Positions 7,087-14,437 of a stretch of DNA of 52,318 nt are shown here, piece after piece. The position numbers and the translations under genes are program-made. Source of the stretch: a virus. Every line of letters begins with the position of its first letter. The first letter of the stretch is position 1. A model generated the notes under the pieces. It did not search any database. It saw nothing but the letters and a program-made list of their open reading frames with translations, and had not been told where the DNA came from. The DNA is taken from positions 1 to 52,318 of IMG/VR virus record IMGVR_UViG_3300025012_000117; one strand, written 5' to 3'.

Positions 7087-7331
7087 ATTTTAATACAATT
7101 AAAACATTGCTCGGAATGGATACTTACAGAGGAAGCGTGCAGGAAAGAATAGATATTAGGCTTGAATCAATTAAGCAAGGTGGTCCATGGAACGATACAC
7201 CTGGTCTTAGGATACCTATGCGTAATATATCAGACTTCAAAAACTCCGAACCGCGTAAGGGTCAGGACAATAACTGGTTCATGCAAACATTTTGCTAGAG
7301 TAGTTAAATCATGATGTTCATGAAAGGGTGG
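7063..7331. repeat. 15-bp direct repeats flanking a portal-like gene fragment
   Basis: TTCATGAAAGGGTGG occurs at 7063-7077, inside the 3' end of terL, and again at 7317-7331. The second copy encodes a duplicate of the terL tail (FMKGW then a stop soon after). The intervening 240 bp hold the small gene at 7083-7298, which contains a portal-like peptide. This has the look of an insertion or duplication bounded by direct repeats. Confidence 0.7.
7083..7298 (+). CDS. Small protein with portal-like peptide
   Basis: The ATG at 7083 overlaps the terL stop in an ATGA junction, with AAAGGGTGG upstream. The 71-residue product contains TPGLRIPMRNISDF, closely matching the portal protein segment MPGLRIPMRDINAW encoded at about 9079. 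The rest is not similar to the portal. It is flanked by 15-bp direct repeats (7063-7077, 7317-7331). It may be a remnant of a portal-derived duplication or a small protein sharing a binding motif with the portal. I cannot assign a function. Confidence 0.55.
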   Translation: MNFNTIKTLLGMDTYRGSVQERIDIRLESIKQGGPWNDTPGLRIPMRNISDFKNSEPRKGQDNNWFMQTFC

Positions 7332-7340
7332 GATTCCTAG

Positions 7341-7514
7341 ATGGTATACGCAGAACCTTTTAGGCATTCGTGGATGAATGACATTTACTATAAACCAAGG
7401 AGAGTAGAACTAAGCGAAAAAGAGTTGAGCGATTTAAGGTTATTAAGATCAATGGGAGTACGGGAAGCTAGTCAAAAACTGGCTGACTATTCCTTTAATA
7501 AGTATCTAAGTTAA
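7341..7514 (+). CDS. Hypothetical protein (57 aa)
   Basis: ATG 7341 follows a GGGTGGGA segment about ten bases upstream. The product starts MVYAEPFRHSWMNDIYYK and ends in a helix (LSDLRLLRSMGVREASQKL). It sits between the terL end duplication and the gene at 7528 with a 13-bp gap. No family is recognised; support is positional plus a clean ribosome site. Confidence 0.55.
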   Translation: MVYAEPFRHSWMNDIYYKPRRVELSEKELSDLRLLRSMGVREASQKLADYSFNKYLS

Positions 7515-7527
7515 TAGGAGGTCCAAC

Positions 7528-7773
7528 ATGCCAACTCCCCTACAGCAAAAAGCTATAGATTGTCTTAAATTATGCTATATATGTCATACCCGTGATGGCG
7601 AACAATGGAGAAGGGCATACGAAATAATTTGCGCTAAGTATTCGGAAAAGGCAGTTATTGCTAAAATGGAAGAACTAACAAGCAGGGGATACATGGAGTA
7701 TGGCGTAAGCGTAAGAACCGGATGGCTCACCGACAAAGGAAGAGAGGCATTATTATCATGCCAACACCCCTAA
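7528..7773 (+). CDS. Small winged-helix-like protein
   Basis: ATG 7528 has a TAGGAGG site seven bases upstream. The 81-residue protein has two helices followed by a strand pair with AKMEELTSRGYMEYGVSVRTGWLTDKGREAL, the pattern of a small winged-helix domain, and three cysteines near the N-terminus (CLKLCYIC). It overlaps the start of the next gene. Role unknown; it lies between terL and portal and is likely cotranscribed with both. Confidence 0.65.
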   Translation: MPTPLQQKAIDCLKLCYICHTRDGEQWRRAYEIICAKYSEKAVIAKMEELTSRGYMEYGVSVRTGWLTDKGREALLSCQHP

Positions 7774-8033
7774 CAATCTCAATTTGCCTAGCCTTAACCC
7801 TTTCGATAACAGCAGGGTCTTTTTATTGGGGTAAATACATCGGCATAACCCTAAAAACATCTGCCGATAACCAAACTCGTATTAACCTAGCCACAAAACA
7901 AATCGAGGAAATGGCTGAAATAATTGAGCAGCTTAACTATCAACTCGACAATGACAAAAGGGAAAAGGTAGGTTATCCACCACAAAAGCAAGGATGGGAT
8001 CCGTCTAATCCTCTTAGCTCGGAAAGAAGGTGA
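7758..8033 (+). CDS. Small single-pass membrane protein
   Basis: I chose ATG 7758, preceded by GAGAGG, over a longer frame from 7722. The protein starts MPTPLTISICLALTLSITAG, a clear N-terminal membrane helix or uncleaved signal anchor, followed by an amphipathic helix with IEEMAEIIEQLNYQLDNDK and a proline-rich tail. It overlaps the preceding gene and ends four bases before the portal start. Spanin-like shape is noted but it is far from the lysis cassette, so I leave it as an unassigned membrane protein. Confidence 0.65.
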   Translation: MPTPLTISICLALTLSITAGSFYWGKYIGITLKTSADNQTRINLATKQIEEMAEIIEQLNYQLDNDKREKVGYPPQKQGWDPSNPLSSERR

Positions 8034-8037
8034 GTAA

Positions 8038-9912
8038 GTGAAGGACAAGCCGATTGACATTATAGATGACGATACTGACGTTAAAGAATTAATCCAAACC
8101 GAAGAAGAAAAGAAACTAGCAATGCGAGTGCAAGAACTATTTACAGCCTCTTATAATACTAAAAGCCAACTTAGAAAGCCTGATATATGGAAGAAGTGCG
8201 ATGATTACAAGCACAACCGGCAGAACCCACCAAAGAGCGATATAGATCCCGGAAGCGTGACGAATATCATTCATTCCATCATAGAGGCGATGATTGCCGA
8301 CTTGGTGGATAAGCCTATTGCTGTAGAAGCGAAAGGTCATGAACCATCAGACCATTTATTAGCCGAGCAATCAAAGCATATGCTTGAATTTGTGCTAAAC
8401 CGAAACAGGATTAAGTCAAAGCTCAATCAGTCTGAACATGATCGGTTAGAGTTGGGAACAACAATATTGAAGGTATATTTCGACCACGACGCTTTAGGTG
8501 GCAGAGGTCTTCCGATCGTTGAACCAATTTCACCTGCAAACTTCTTTCCAGACCCAAAGGTACAGAGTTCTCACCTACTCCAAGAAGGCGAGTTCATGAT
8601 TCACGCTGTACCGAGGCCGCTATCATGGTACAGGAAACAATGGCCGGAGCGCGGTAAATATGTTCAGCGTGAAATATCTGTGCCGTATAACCCTGAGATA
8701 TTCGAGGATCAAGGGTCTGATGAAACCGAGTTAACGACTAGCCAAAAGGCGTTACTCCTTGAATGCTACATGAAGGATAATGATGGTTCCACTTACTGTC
8801 TACATGTGGCAAATCACATTCTGCTCGAAGATTCCAGAAAAGTTCTGAACGGTAAAAAGGTCAACAGACGTGATCAATTCCCCTTCGTCTTGATCCCCTG
8901 CTACATCCAGAGAGGGCAGATATGGGGTCAATCAGACATTGAAATGCTTATTCCAACTCAGGACATCATAAATGAGATGGACGATAACATAAGAATTACA
9001 GCACGCCTTATGGGTAATCCTCAAGTTGTTGTAGGGATGGGAGCCGGGCGTTCATTTGATTACCGCAAGTGGACAAACATGCCGGGTCTTAGAATACCAA
9101 TGAGGGACATTAACGCTTGGCGCATTGTAGAACCATCTGGTGTTTCAGCAGACATTATCAATAGGCGTGAAAAGGGATTTCAGGAAGCGAACCTTATATC
9201 GGGGAGAACAGACTTAACTACTGAGCAAACCTATGGAGCAGTTAGGGCGGCAAGTGCTATTATAGCCGTTCAGCAGCAAGGTCAAAAAGGAGTTAACCAT
9301 AAGGCCGAGATGTTCAAGACTGGCTGGGGAGAGGTTCTTGAACTCATTATGGATGAGATAATAACTAATTGGGATACCGAAATGTGGTTTAGGATTGAGG
9401 GGGAGAAACCGGACTTTAGATTCTATGACCCTTCAAGATTGAGTGTGGTTCCTCAAATGATTCCAGATCAAAGACCTGTTTTGGATGAGAATAACGAACC
9501 TGTCATTGGGCTTGATGGTCCCGAAATGGAACACTTCATCAAACCATTAGAGGACGAAGAAGGAAACCAAATGACAAGAGAGGTACAATTAGACCTCTCT
9601 TTATCTATGGGTAATGGCTTGCCAAGCGATAAGGCGTTTATGTATCAGACGGTCGTGGAGTTATCTAAGGCAATAATTGATGGTCGGTCGGTTATTACAT
9701 GGAAAGAATTCCGCGAATACTTACGTTCCGAAGTCGGATTACCGTTAGATGATGACGTAAACATTCCCCAACCTCAATTATCAGGTATGCCTGGGCAACC
9801 TACGATGCCGGGACAAATACCAGGACAAATGCCTATTCCGAACACTGATAATATGAATGGCCAAGAAGGGCAGATGAATAATATTCTTTCTTCATTGCGA
9901 GGTGATGGTTAA
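8038..9912 (+). CDS. Portal protein (podovirus/P22-like)
   Basis: A GTG start at 8038 follows GAAGGTGAG. The 624-residue length, the early segment PDIWKKCDDYKHNRQNPPKSD, the wing and stem regions around RITARLMGNPQVVVG and TYGAVRAASAIIAVQQQ, and the low-complexity MPGQ-rich C-terminus fit the long portals of short-tailed phages. The portal is the dodecameric ring at the capsid vertex through which DNA enters and leaves and to which the tail attaches. It follows the packaging genes and precedes scaffold and capsid, the standard order. A short peptide of it is echoed in the gene at 7083-7298. Confidence 0.88.
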   Translation: MKDKPIDIIDDDTDVKELIQTEEEKKLAMRVQELFTASYNTKSQLRKPDIWKKCDDYKHNRQNPPKSDIDPGSVTNIIHSIIEAMIADLVDKPIAVEAKGHEPSDHLLAEQSKHMLEFVLNRNRIKSKLNQSEHDRLELGTTILKVYFDHDALGGRGLPIVEPISPANFFPDPKVQSSHLLQEGEFMIHAVPRPLSWYRKQWPERGKYVQREISVPYNPEIFEDQGSDETELTTSQKALLLECYMKDNDGSTYCLHVANHILLEDSRKVLNGKKVNRRDQFPFVLIPCYIQRGQIWGQSDIEMLIPTQDIINEMDDNIRITARLMGNPQVVVGMGAGRSFDYRKWTNMPGLRIPMRDINAWRIVEPSGVSADIINRREKGFQEANLISGRTDLTTEQTYGAVRAASAIIAVQQQGQKGVNHKAEMFKTGWGEVLELIMDEIITNWDTEMWFRIEGEKPDFRFYDPSRLSVVPQMIPDQRPVLDENNEPVIGLDGPEMEHFIKPLEDEEGNQMTREVQLDLSLSMGNGLPSDKAFMYQTVVELSKAIIDGRSVITWKEFREYLRSEVGLPLDDDVNIPQPQLSGMPGQPTMPGQIPGQMPIPNTDNMNGQEGQMNNILSSLRGDG

Positions 9913-10175
9913 TGGCCAATGAAATGACAGCTCAGGAAGAACAATATTGGTTACACTCGCTTAGTGGAGATCCTTTGATTGGGTCTTTTTTACGTACTCA
10001 GGGTATGTTTGGTGATCCAAGGATACGCGCGTTAAATCAACCTGTCTGTGGGCGATGTCAAAAACTTTCTTTGTGGCATGAAAATGGTGCTTTATGTCCT
10101 AGTTGTGGTCATTTAACCCCTAAAAATAGTAGTTATAAGCTCAAGACGCATCTCAAGGAAGGTTGGTATAAGTAG
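9912..10175 (+). CDS. Zinc-ribbon protein (87 aa)
   Basis: The ATG at 9912 overlaps the portal stop (TAATG), indicating coupled translation. The protein has an N-terminal helical part and a four-cysteine zinc ribbon, CGRCQKLSLWHENGALCPSC, around residues 46-65. Small zinc-ribbon proteins next to portal genes are seen in other phages, but I know no defined role. It may be a structural accessory. Confidence 0.72.
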   Translation: MANEMTAQEEQYWLHSLSGDPLIGSFLRTQGMFGDPRIRALNQPVCGRCQKLSLWHENGALCPSCGHLTPKNSSYKLKTHLKEGWYK

Positions 10176-10195
10176 ATGAAAGGTGGTAATTATCA

Positions 10196-10381
10196 ATGGA
10201 ATGTCCTGGAAAAGGTAAAGGAAAAGGTATGATGATCAGCGTAATGGTTAAGAAAGGTGGTGGCCCCATGAAAGGCAAGCCAATGATGGATGACGATGAA
10301 TACAAAGCAATGCCAAAAGGTCCAATGTCTAAAAAGACTATGGCTAAGTCAGCGCCAAAGGGCAAGGCTAAGAAAAAGTAG
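10196..10381 (+). CDS. Small lysine/methionine-rich basic protein
   Basis: ATG 10196 has an AAAGGTGG site upstream. The 61-residue product is dominated by Lys, Gly, Met and Pro, with segments such as MKGKPMMDDDEYKAMPK and a tail of SAPKGKAKKK. A similar basic low-complexity protein is encoded at 37088-37279. It may bind DNA or RNA non-specifically, possibly inside the virion; this is inferred from composition only. Confidence 0.6.
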   Translation: MECPGKGKGKGMMISVMVKKGGGPMKGKPMMDDDEYKAMPKGPMSKKTMAKSAPKGKAKKK

Positions 10382-10404
10382 AATTGGCAATAGGTAAAGG
10401 GTAG

Positions 10405-10485
10405 ATGTATCCTGCGTTTACTGAAAATCTTTATCAGGTGATCAAGGATAATCCGGGCATGTTTATGAAGAAAGAAGAGGAATGA
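10405..10485 (+). CDS. Very small ORF (26 aa)
   Basis: ATG 10405 follows AAAGGG and encodes MYPAFTENLYQVIKDNPG then a short charged tail, ending eight bases before the next gene. It fits neatly between its neighbours and has a plausible ribosome site, but it is so short that it could equally be a translational coupling leader. Confidence 0.35.
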   Translation: MYPAFTENLYQVIKDNPGMFMKKEEE

Positions 10486-10492
10486 TTTATTA

Positions 10493-10912
10493 ATGGGAAA
10501 ATATATCGGTGTAAAAATTGTTGAGGCCGAGGCAATGGGCTTGCATGACTTTAATGAAAACCATAACCACAATAAGGTTATTACCTCAACTCAAGGGAAC
10601 GAAGGTTATAAGGTTGTTTACCCTGATGGATACGTCAGTTGGTCACCTAAAGTTGTATTTGAGGAAGCGTATAGAAAGACTAATGGGATGACATTAGGGC
10701 TAGCTATCGAAGCAACTGGAAAAGGATTTTGCGTAGAGCGTGAAGGTTGGAATGGAAAAAACATGCACGTTACCAGGACTAAGCTTTATACTCCTGAGGG
10801 CATACAGATAAACAACGATTGTCTTCTACTGTTCAATGTTACGGGAAAATACAACACTTGGGTTCCGAGCATTACCGATATCTTGGCCGAAGATTGGCGA
10901 ATAGTTAAATAA
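10493..10912 (+). CDS. Tad2-like (DUF2829) protein with N-terminal phage domain
   Basis: The 139-residue protein has two parts. Residues 1-64 match the common phage domain with GYKVVYPDGYVSWSPK and FEEAYR. Residues 66-139 match DUF2829: MTLGLAIEATGKGFCVEREGW, then GWNGKNM, and the terminal WVPSITDILAEDWRIV. DUF2829 is the family of Tad2, which sequesters the signalling nucleotide of Thoeris defence. Key Tad2-like features (the Trp-Asn-Gly-Lys motif and the terminal LAEDW) are visible. It sits in the middle of the virion genes, ahead of a terminator, so it may be expressed late. Anti-Thoeris activity is inference from family. Confidence 0.78.
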   Translation: MGKYIGVKIVEAEAMGLHDFNENHNHNKVITSTQGNEGYKVVYPDGYVSWSPKVVFEEAYRKTNGMTLGLAIEATGKGFCVEREGWNGKNMHVTRTKLYTPEGIQINNDCLLLFNVTGKYNTWVPSITDILAEDWRIVK

Positions 10913-10924
10913 AGTCCAACTGAC

Positions 10925-10947
10925 GAGCTAATAAAAAAGCTCTTTTT
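10925..10947 (+). terminator. Intrinsic terminator after the Tad2-like gene
   Basis: GAGCT (10925-10929) pairs with AGCTC (10938-10942) and is followed by five T. The stem is short; it probably lowers rather than stops readthrough into the scaffold and capsid genes. Confidence 0.5.
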
Positions 10948-11026
10948 ATATGTCTAAAATTTACACTCGGAAAGACGAGACGGGCGAAACGATGGGATGC
11001 CGCCATCAAATTATGGAGGAATTACA

Positions 11027-11878
11027 ATGAAAAGACTTTTATCCATGAACTTACAGAAATTCTCTGAAACGGTCGTAGATGTGCCTGACGACGAGGCGCA
11101 AACCACTGAAACCACGGAAGAAACTGAAACCACCGAGACTACTGAAGCAGAAGAAACAACCGAGTCTGCGGAGTCTACCGAAACTGAAGAAGCCACTGAC
11201 GATACCGACGACCTTCCCGAACTACCTCCCGAACAGAAAAACGCCTTCCAGAAACGTCTTGAGCGCGAACAAAAGAAGATTCGTGATCAAGTAGAAGCAG
11301 AATCAATTGCAAAGTATGCCAAGCATCAAAAGATAATAGACTCCCTTGGTGGCGACCCTGACGCAATTGAAAAGGCTTTTCAGGAACAGGCATGGGCGAA
11401 GGAAGCTGAGGCTCAAGGGTACGCAAACCCCGAAGAGTCTGCATGGTATATCGGGCAGAAGAAGCAACAGGCCGAACTTAATGAACTCCGAGTCAAGGTA
11501 CAAATCAATGAACTGAAGGACGATCCCCTTTATGCCGGAATCAAGGGTTCGGAGAAAGAGATTCAAGCCTTTATGACTCGAACAGGTTCTACGGCTAAAG
11601 AAGCATACTGGGCAATAGGTGGAGAAGCCCGGGCGCAACAACTCAAACGAGAGGCCGAGCAAAGGGCAATCGTTAAGAAAGCTCAACCAAAACGTACTGT
11701 TCAGTCAGATAGTTCGACAGGGGATGCAGGGGCATTGCCTCCGTTACCTGCTGATATCGAGGTACAACGTAGGCAGATGGGCATTTCTCATCAGGAAGCA
11801 CTTGATCTGCTCGGTTCGGACTATGCCAACATTGACGACTATCGGAAACAAAAACAACTTAAACAGAAGAAAGGATGA
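11027..11878 (+). CDS. Head scaffolding protein
   Basis: The ATG at 11027 is chosen because TGGAGGA lies eight bases upstream; a longer frame from 10997 has no site. The 283-residue protein is acidic and helical, with a Glu/Thr low-complexity stretch near the N-terminus (TTETTEETETTETTEAEE) and coiled-coil-like helices around KNAFQKRLEREQKKIRDQ. Size, composition and position directly before a decoration-like gene and the capsid gene are typical of scaffolds, which template procapsid assembly and leave before maturation. The call rests on context rather than a motif. Confidence 0.78.
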   Translation: MKRLLSMNLQKFSETVVDVPDDEAQTTETTEETETTETTEAEETTESAESTETEEATDDTDDLPELPPEQKNAFQKRLEREQKKIRDQVEAESIAKYAKHQKIIDSLGGDPDAIEKAFQEQAWAKEAEAQGYANPEESAWYIGQKKQQAELNELRVKVQINELKDDPLYAGIKGSEKEIQAFMTRTGSTAKEAYWAIGGEARAQQLKREAEQRAIVKKAQPKRTVQSDSSTGDAGALPPLPADIEVQRRQMGISHQEALDLLGSDYANIDDYRKQKQLKQKKG

Positions 11879-11884
11879 TACTAA

Positions 11885-12328
11885 ATGGCACGTTATTTAT
11901 ATTCTGCATTAACAGGTACTAACGATTCCAAAACAACCACTCTCAAGATCGGAGCAAGCCAAACCATAGCGATCGGAGATATCCTGGCGATTGATGCAAC
12001 AACTAAGCGAGGAATTGCTGCAGTTGGGGCATCTACAGCACTATATGCCATTGCTGCAGCCGCAATTACCACGACTGCAAGTCCTACTTCTGCAGATAAG
12101 ATTCCGGTCACTCTGCTCAAGGGTGCGGTTATCCGTATTCCGTTCATTACAGCAGGGACAAAGAAGACCTTCGCCGACACTGATTTGTTTATCACAAAGT
12201 TCGACCTGAAGGACAAAGTATCTGTTGACCCTGACGATGTAACAGGGGGTATGTGTCACATTATTGACTACGATAACACTGCATTAACGGTGGACGTAGT
12301 GTTCGACGATGCAAATTTAGTTTATTAA
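11885..12328 (+). CDS. Capsid decoration-like protein
   Basis: Starts at ATG 11885, six bases after the scaffold gene. The 147-residue product is rich in Ala, Thr and Ile with alternating strands (TLKIGASQTIAIGDILAID, KIPVTLLKGAVIRIPF), the pattern of the small beta-rich proteins that stud capsids. It lies between scaffold and major capsid genes, the usual place for a head decoration or stabilising protein. Function is inferred from composition and order. Confidence 0.68.
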   Translation: MARYLYSALTGTNDSKTTTLKIGASQTIAIGDILAIDATTKRGIAAVGASTALYAIAAAAITTTASPTSADKIPVTLLKGAVIRIPFITAGTKKTFADTDLFITKFDLKDKVSVDPDDVTGGMCHIIDYDNTALTVDVVFDDANLVY

Positions 12329-12345
12329 GAAGGGAATGATTAACA

Positions 12346-13227
12346 ATGCCAATGAATACAAGCCAATTTCAAAACCTTTACTTGAAGAAAATAGATAAAA
12401 CCTTTTTCGAGGCGTGGGATGAAGAGTCTGAGCAATGGTCCAGATATCTTAAAGCTGAGACTTCTAGTCAGAATGCCGAGGTAACTCAGAACTTCGCCGG
12501 AATCGCTAAGTGGTCTAAAAAGGATGAGCTCGCCAACCCAACTGAACAAAAGTTCAAACTAGGAGACATTATCACGACTACGCATCAACCGTTTGCCGTT
12601 ACTGTGGTAATGAGTCGTGAGCAAGTTGACGATTCCAAATACAAAGAAGTGGAAGGCATGACCCGTGATGCTGGACATGCAGGACGGGAAACCCTTGAGT
12701 CTGAATGCATTGGAGTCCTTGATAATGCCTTTACTGTTAATCAGTACGACGGAGTTCCGTTGTGTTCTGACTCTCATCCTAATCGTGGAGATGCAGGGGG
12801 TGTTCAAGACAACCTGCATTCTGGTGCATTGTCGGACGCTACCCTGAAAACAGGATTAACCCTCTTCCGTCAGCAAAAGGATGAAAGCGGAAAGCAGATT
12901 CTCGCTCGTCCTAAAAAGCTTATTATCCATCAATCCAAGCAATTCTTGGCTGCTACTATCTTGCAATCTACTCTGCAATCCGGAACTCCTAATAACGACA
13001 AAAACGTCCTTCCGGCTCTTGAGATTGTGGATCTCGACTTCATGTCTTCTACTACTGCATGGTTCTTGCAGGGTTCTCGCCATGGATTGGTGCATTATTT
13101 CCGTGTTAAACCTGAGTTTATCCGAGAGAAGGAAATGCGCCAGAACGGTAGTTGGGTGTGGAATGGATACTTTAGGCATAGTACCGCAGTTGAGAATTGG
13201 CGCATGTTCGTTGGGAGCAGTGGTTAA
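12346..13227 (+). CDS. Major capsid protein (Mu gpT-like, HK97 fold)
   Basis: The 293-residue protein resembles the Mu gpT family of HK97-fold capsid proteins. Supporting segments are the N-terminal FFEAWDEESEQWSRYL, the central GHAGRETLESECIGVLDNAF, the conserved YDGVPLCSDSHPNRGD, and the C-terminal VWNGYFRHSTAVENWR. It forms the icosahedral shell together with the scaffold (11027-11878). AAGGGAATG provides the ribosome site. An HNH gene with its own promoter is inserted right after it. Confidence 0.88.
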   Translation: MPMNTSQFQNLYLKKIDKTFFEAWDEESEQWSRYLKAETSSQNAEVTQNFAGIAKWSKKDELANPTEQKFKLGDIITTTHQPFAVTVVMSREQVDDSKYKEVEGMTRDAGHAGRETLESECIGVLDNAFTVNQYDGVPLCSDSHPNRGDAGGVQDNLHSGALSDATLKTGLTLFRQQKDESGKQILARPKKLIIHQSKQFLAATILQSTLQSGTPNNDKNVLPALEIVDLDFMSSTTAWFLQGSRHGLVHYFRVKPEFIREKEMRQNGSWVWNGYFRHSTAVENWRMFVGSSG

Positions 13228-13250
13228 AAAAGAATTGTCGTAGGATATGC

Positions 13251-13279
13251 TTGTTTTACCTCTTTCCCTATGGTATAGT
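13251..13279 (+). promoter_or_regulatory. Promoter of the HNH endonuclease gene
   Basis: TTGTTT (13251-13256), a 17-bp spacer and TATAGT (13274-13279) lie 24 bp before the HNH start codon. An independent promoter inside the late block fits a selfish gene. Confidence 0.55.
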
Positions 13280-13302
13280 TATCACAGGGAGGGAGGTAAA
13301 TT

Positions 13303-14004
13303 ATGAATTGCGTTATCTGTGAAAATCCCATTATAGACAGGAATTCCCGTAAATATTGCTCAGAAAAATGTGCAACAAGGGCAGAGAGTATCCACCGGGC
13401 AGAAAGAATTAATTCGTTAAGGGTAAAAGTTGTTAAAAAATGTGTTCACTGTGGCAAGGAGTTTAGTCCTCACGTTAGGAATAAGTTTCAAACATACTGT
13501 TCTCCATCATGCAGAAGAAAAGAGAAATTCAAAAGAGATAAGGAAACAGGTAAGTATAACTTCGAATACGCCAGAGGATATGCCAAAAAAAACATTAAAC
13601 GTAAAAACGAGATGAACGACATATATCACGACCGAATAAGGTTTGGTGGAAATAAATATCCTGTGTTGGACCGAGATGGACAAAAATGTACTAAATGTGG
13701 AAAAATAAAGGGCTTAATAATTCATCATATTGACGGTAGCGGACATGATAAAAATCCAAACAATTCTATGGACAACCTAACAACTCTTTGTAGATCGTGC
13801 CATATGAGGCATCACGCATCCGGTGATAGAAATTATCTCTATAAGGAATTGACAGTAGAAATGTATAACTTAGCAAAAGAGGGAAGCAAAAGTTTGTTTG
13901 ATATGGCAATAAAATTAAATATGCATAGAGACACACTCCGTAGGAAAGCAAAGGAACTTGGGTTAGCTACAGACATAAGAAGAGAACTAAAGCTTAATAA
14001 GTAG
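13303..14004 (+). CDS. HNH homing-type endonuclease with zinc fingers
   Basis: ATG 13303 has an exact GGGAGG site. The 233-residue protein begins with two Cys4 modules (CVICEN ... CSEKC and CVHCGKEF ... CSPSC), followed by an HNH nuclease core with CTKCGK, IIHHIDGSG, NNSMDNLTTLCRSCHMRHH (about residues 127-170), and a C-terminal helix-turn-helix (SLFDMAIKLNMHRDTLRRKAKELG). This is the layout of phage free-standing homing endonucleases: metal-dependent nicking or cutting plus DNA recognition. It separates the capsid gene from the next structural genes and has its own promoter and terminator. Confidence 0.88.
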   Translation: MNCVICENPIIDRNSRKYCSEKCATRAESIHRAERINSLRVKVVKKCVHCGKEFSPHVRNKFQTYCSPSCRRKEKFKRDKETGKYNFEYARGYAKKNIKRKNEMNDIYHDRIRFGGNKYPVLDRDGQKCTKCGKIKGLIIHHIDGSGHDKNPNNSMDNLTTLCRSCHMRHHASGDRNYLYKELTVEMYNLAKEGSKSLFDMAIKLNMHRDTLRRKAKELGLATDIRRELKLNK

Positions 14005-14011
14005 CAAAAAT

Positions 14012-14033
14012 AGGAGGGGCTTATTCCCCTCCT
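14012..14033 (+). terminator. Hairpin terminator after HNH gene
   Basis: AGGAGGGG (14012-14019) and CCCCTCCT (14026-14033) form a perfect 8-bp GC-rich stem with a 6-base loop. The T tract behind it is poor (TCTCAATG), so termination may be partial. The stem also contains a ribosome-site-like AGGAGG. Confidence 0.5.
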
Positions 14034-14110
14034 TCTCAATGGATCATTTATCGAAAGATATTCAAAATATAGTTGGACAAATGACCCATTACATTCGAGG
14101 CGGTGAAACG

Positions 14111-14434
14111 ATGACCACTAAATATCCTGCTGCAATAGATACATTTACAACTAAAATTGACTACGTTAGCCCTATTATCGCAAAAGATATGAATGACGTT
14201 CAGGACGCTATTGTAGCTGTTGAAACTCTTCTAACTCATACCGTCGAAGAAGTTGGAAATATATCCACTACTAGGGCTACTAATGTTCAAATCGTAATCG
14301 GAGCGACATCAATAAATATTTTCAGGGATGGAGAGCAAGAGTCGTGGGCAGCAACAAGGGATTCGCGCGATAGGTTTTCAACGCTAACAAGGGGAGAAAG
14401 CACAATAAGTATAACGTACCCGCCGGAGGTGTAA
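14111..14434 (+). CDS. Small tail or virion-associated protein
   Basis: I take ATG 14111, preceded by GAGGCGGTG, rather than ATG 14039, which follows the hairpin without a free ribosome site. The 107-residue product opens MTTKYPAAIDTFTTKIDYV and contains DMNDVQDAIVAVETLL, a segment often seen near the start of phage tail fibre or neck proteins. It ends three bases before the beta-propeller gene, so the two may form parts of one structure. Function is only suggested by motif and context. Confidence 0.62.
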   Translation: MTTKYPAAIDTFTTKIDYVSPIIAKDMNDVQDAIVAVETLLTHTVEEVGNISTTRATNVQIVIGATSINIFRDGEQESWAATRDSRDRFSTLTRGESTISITYPPEV

Positions 14435-14437
14435 TTT

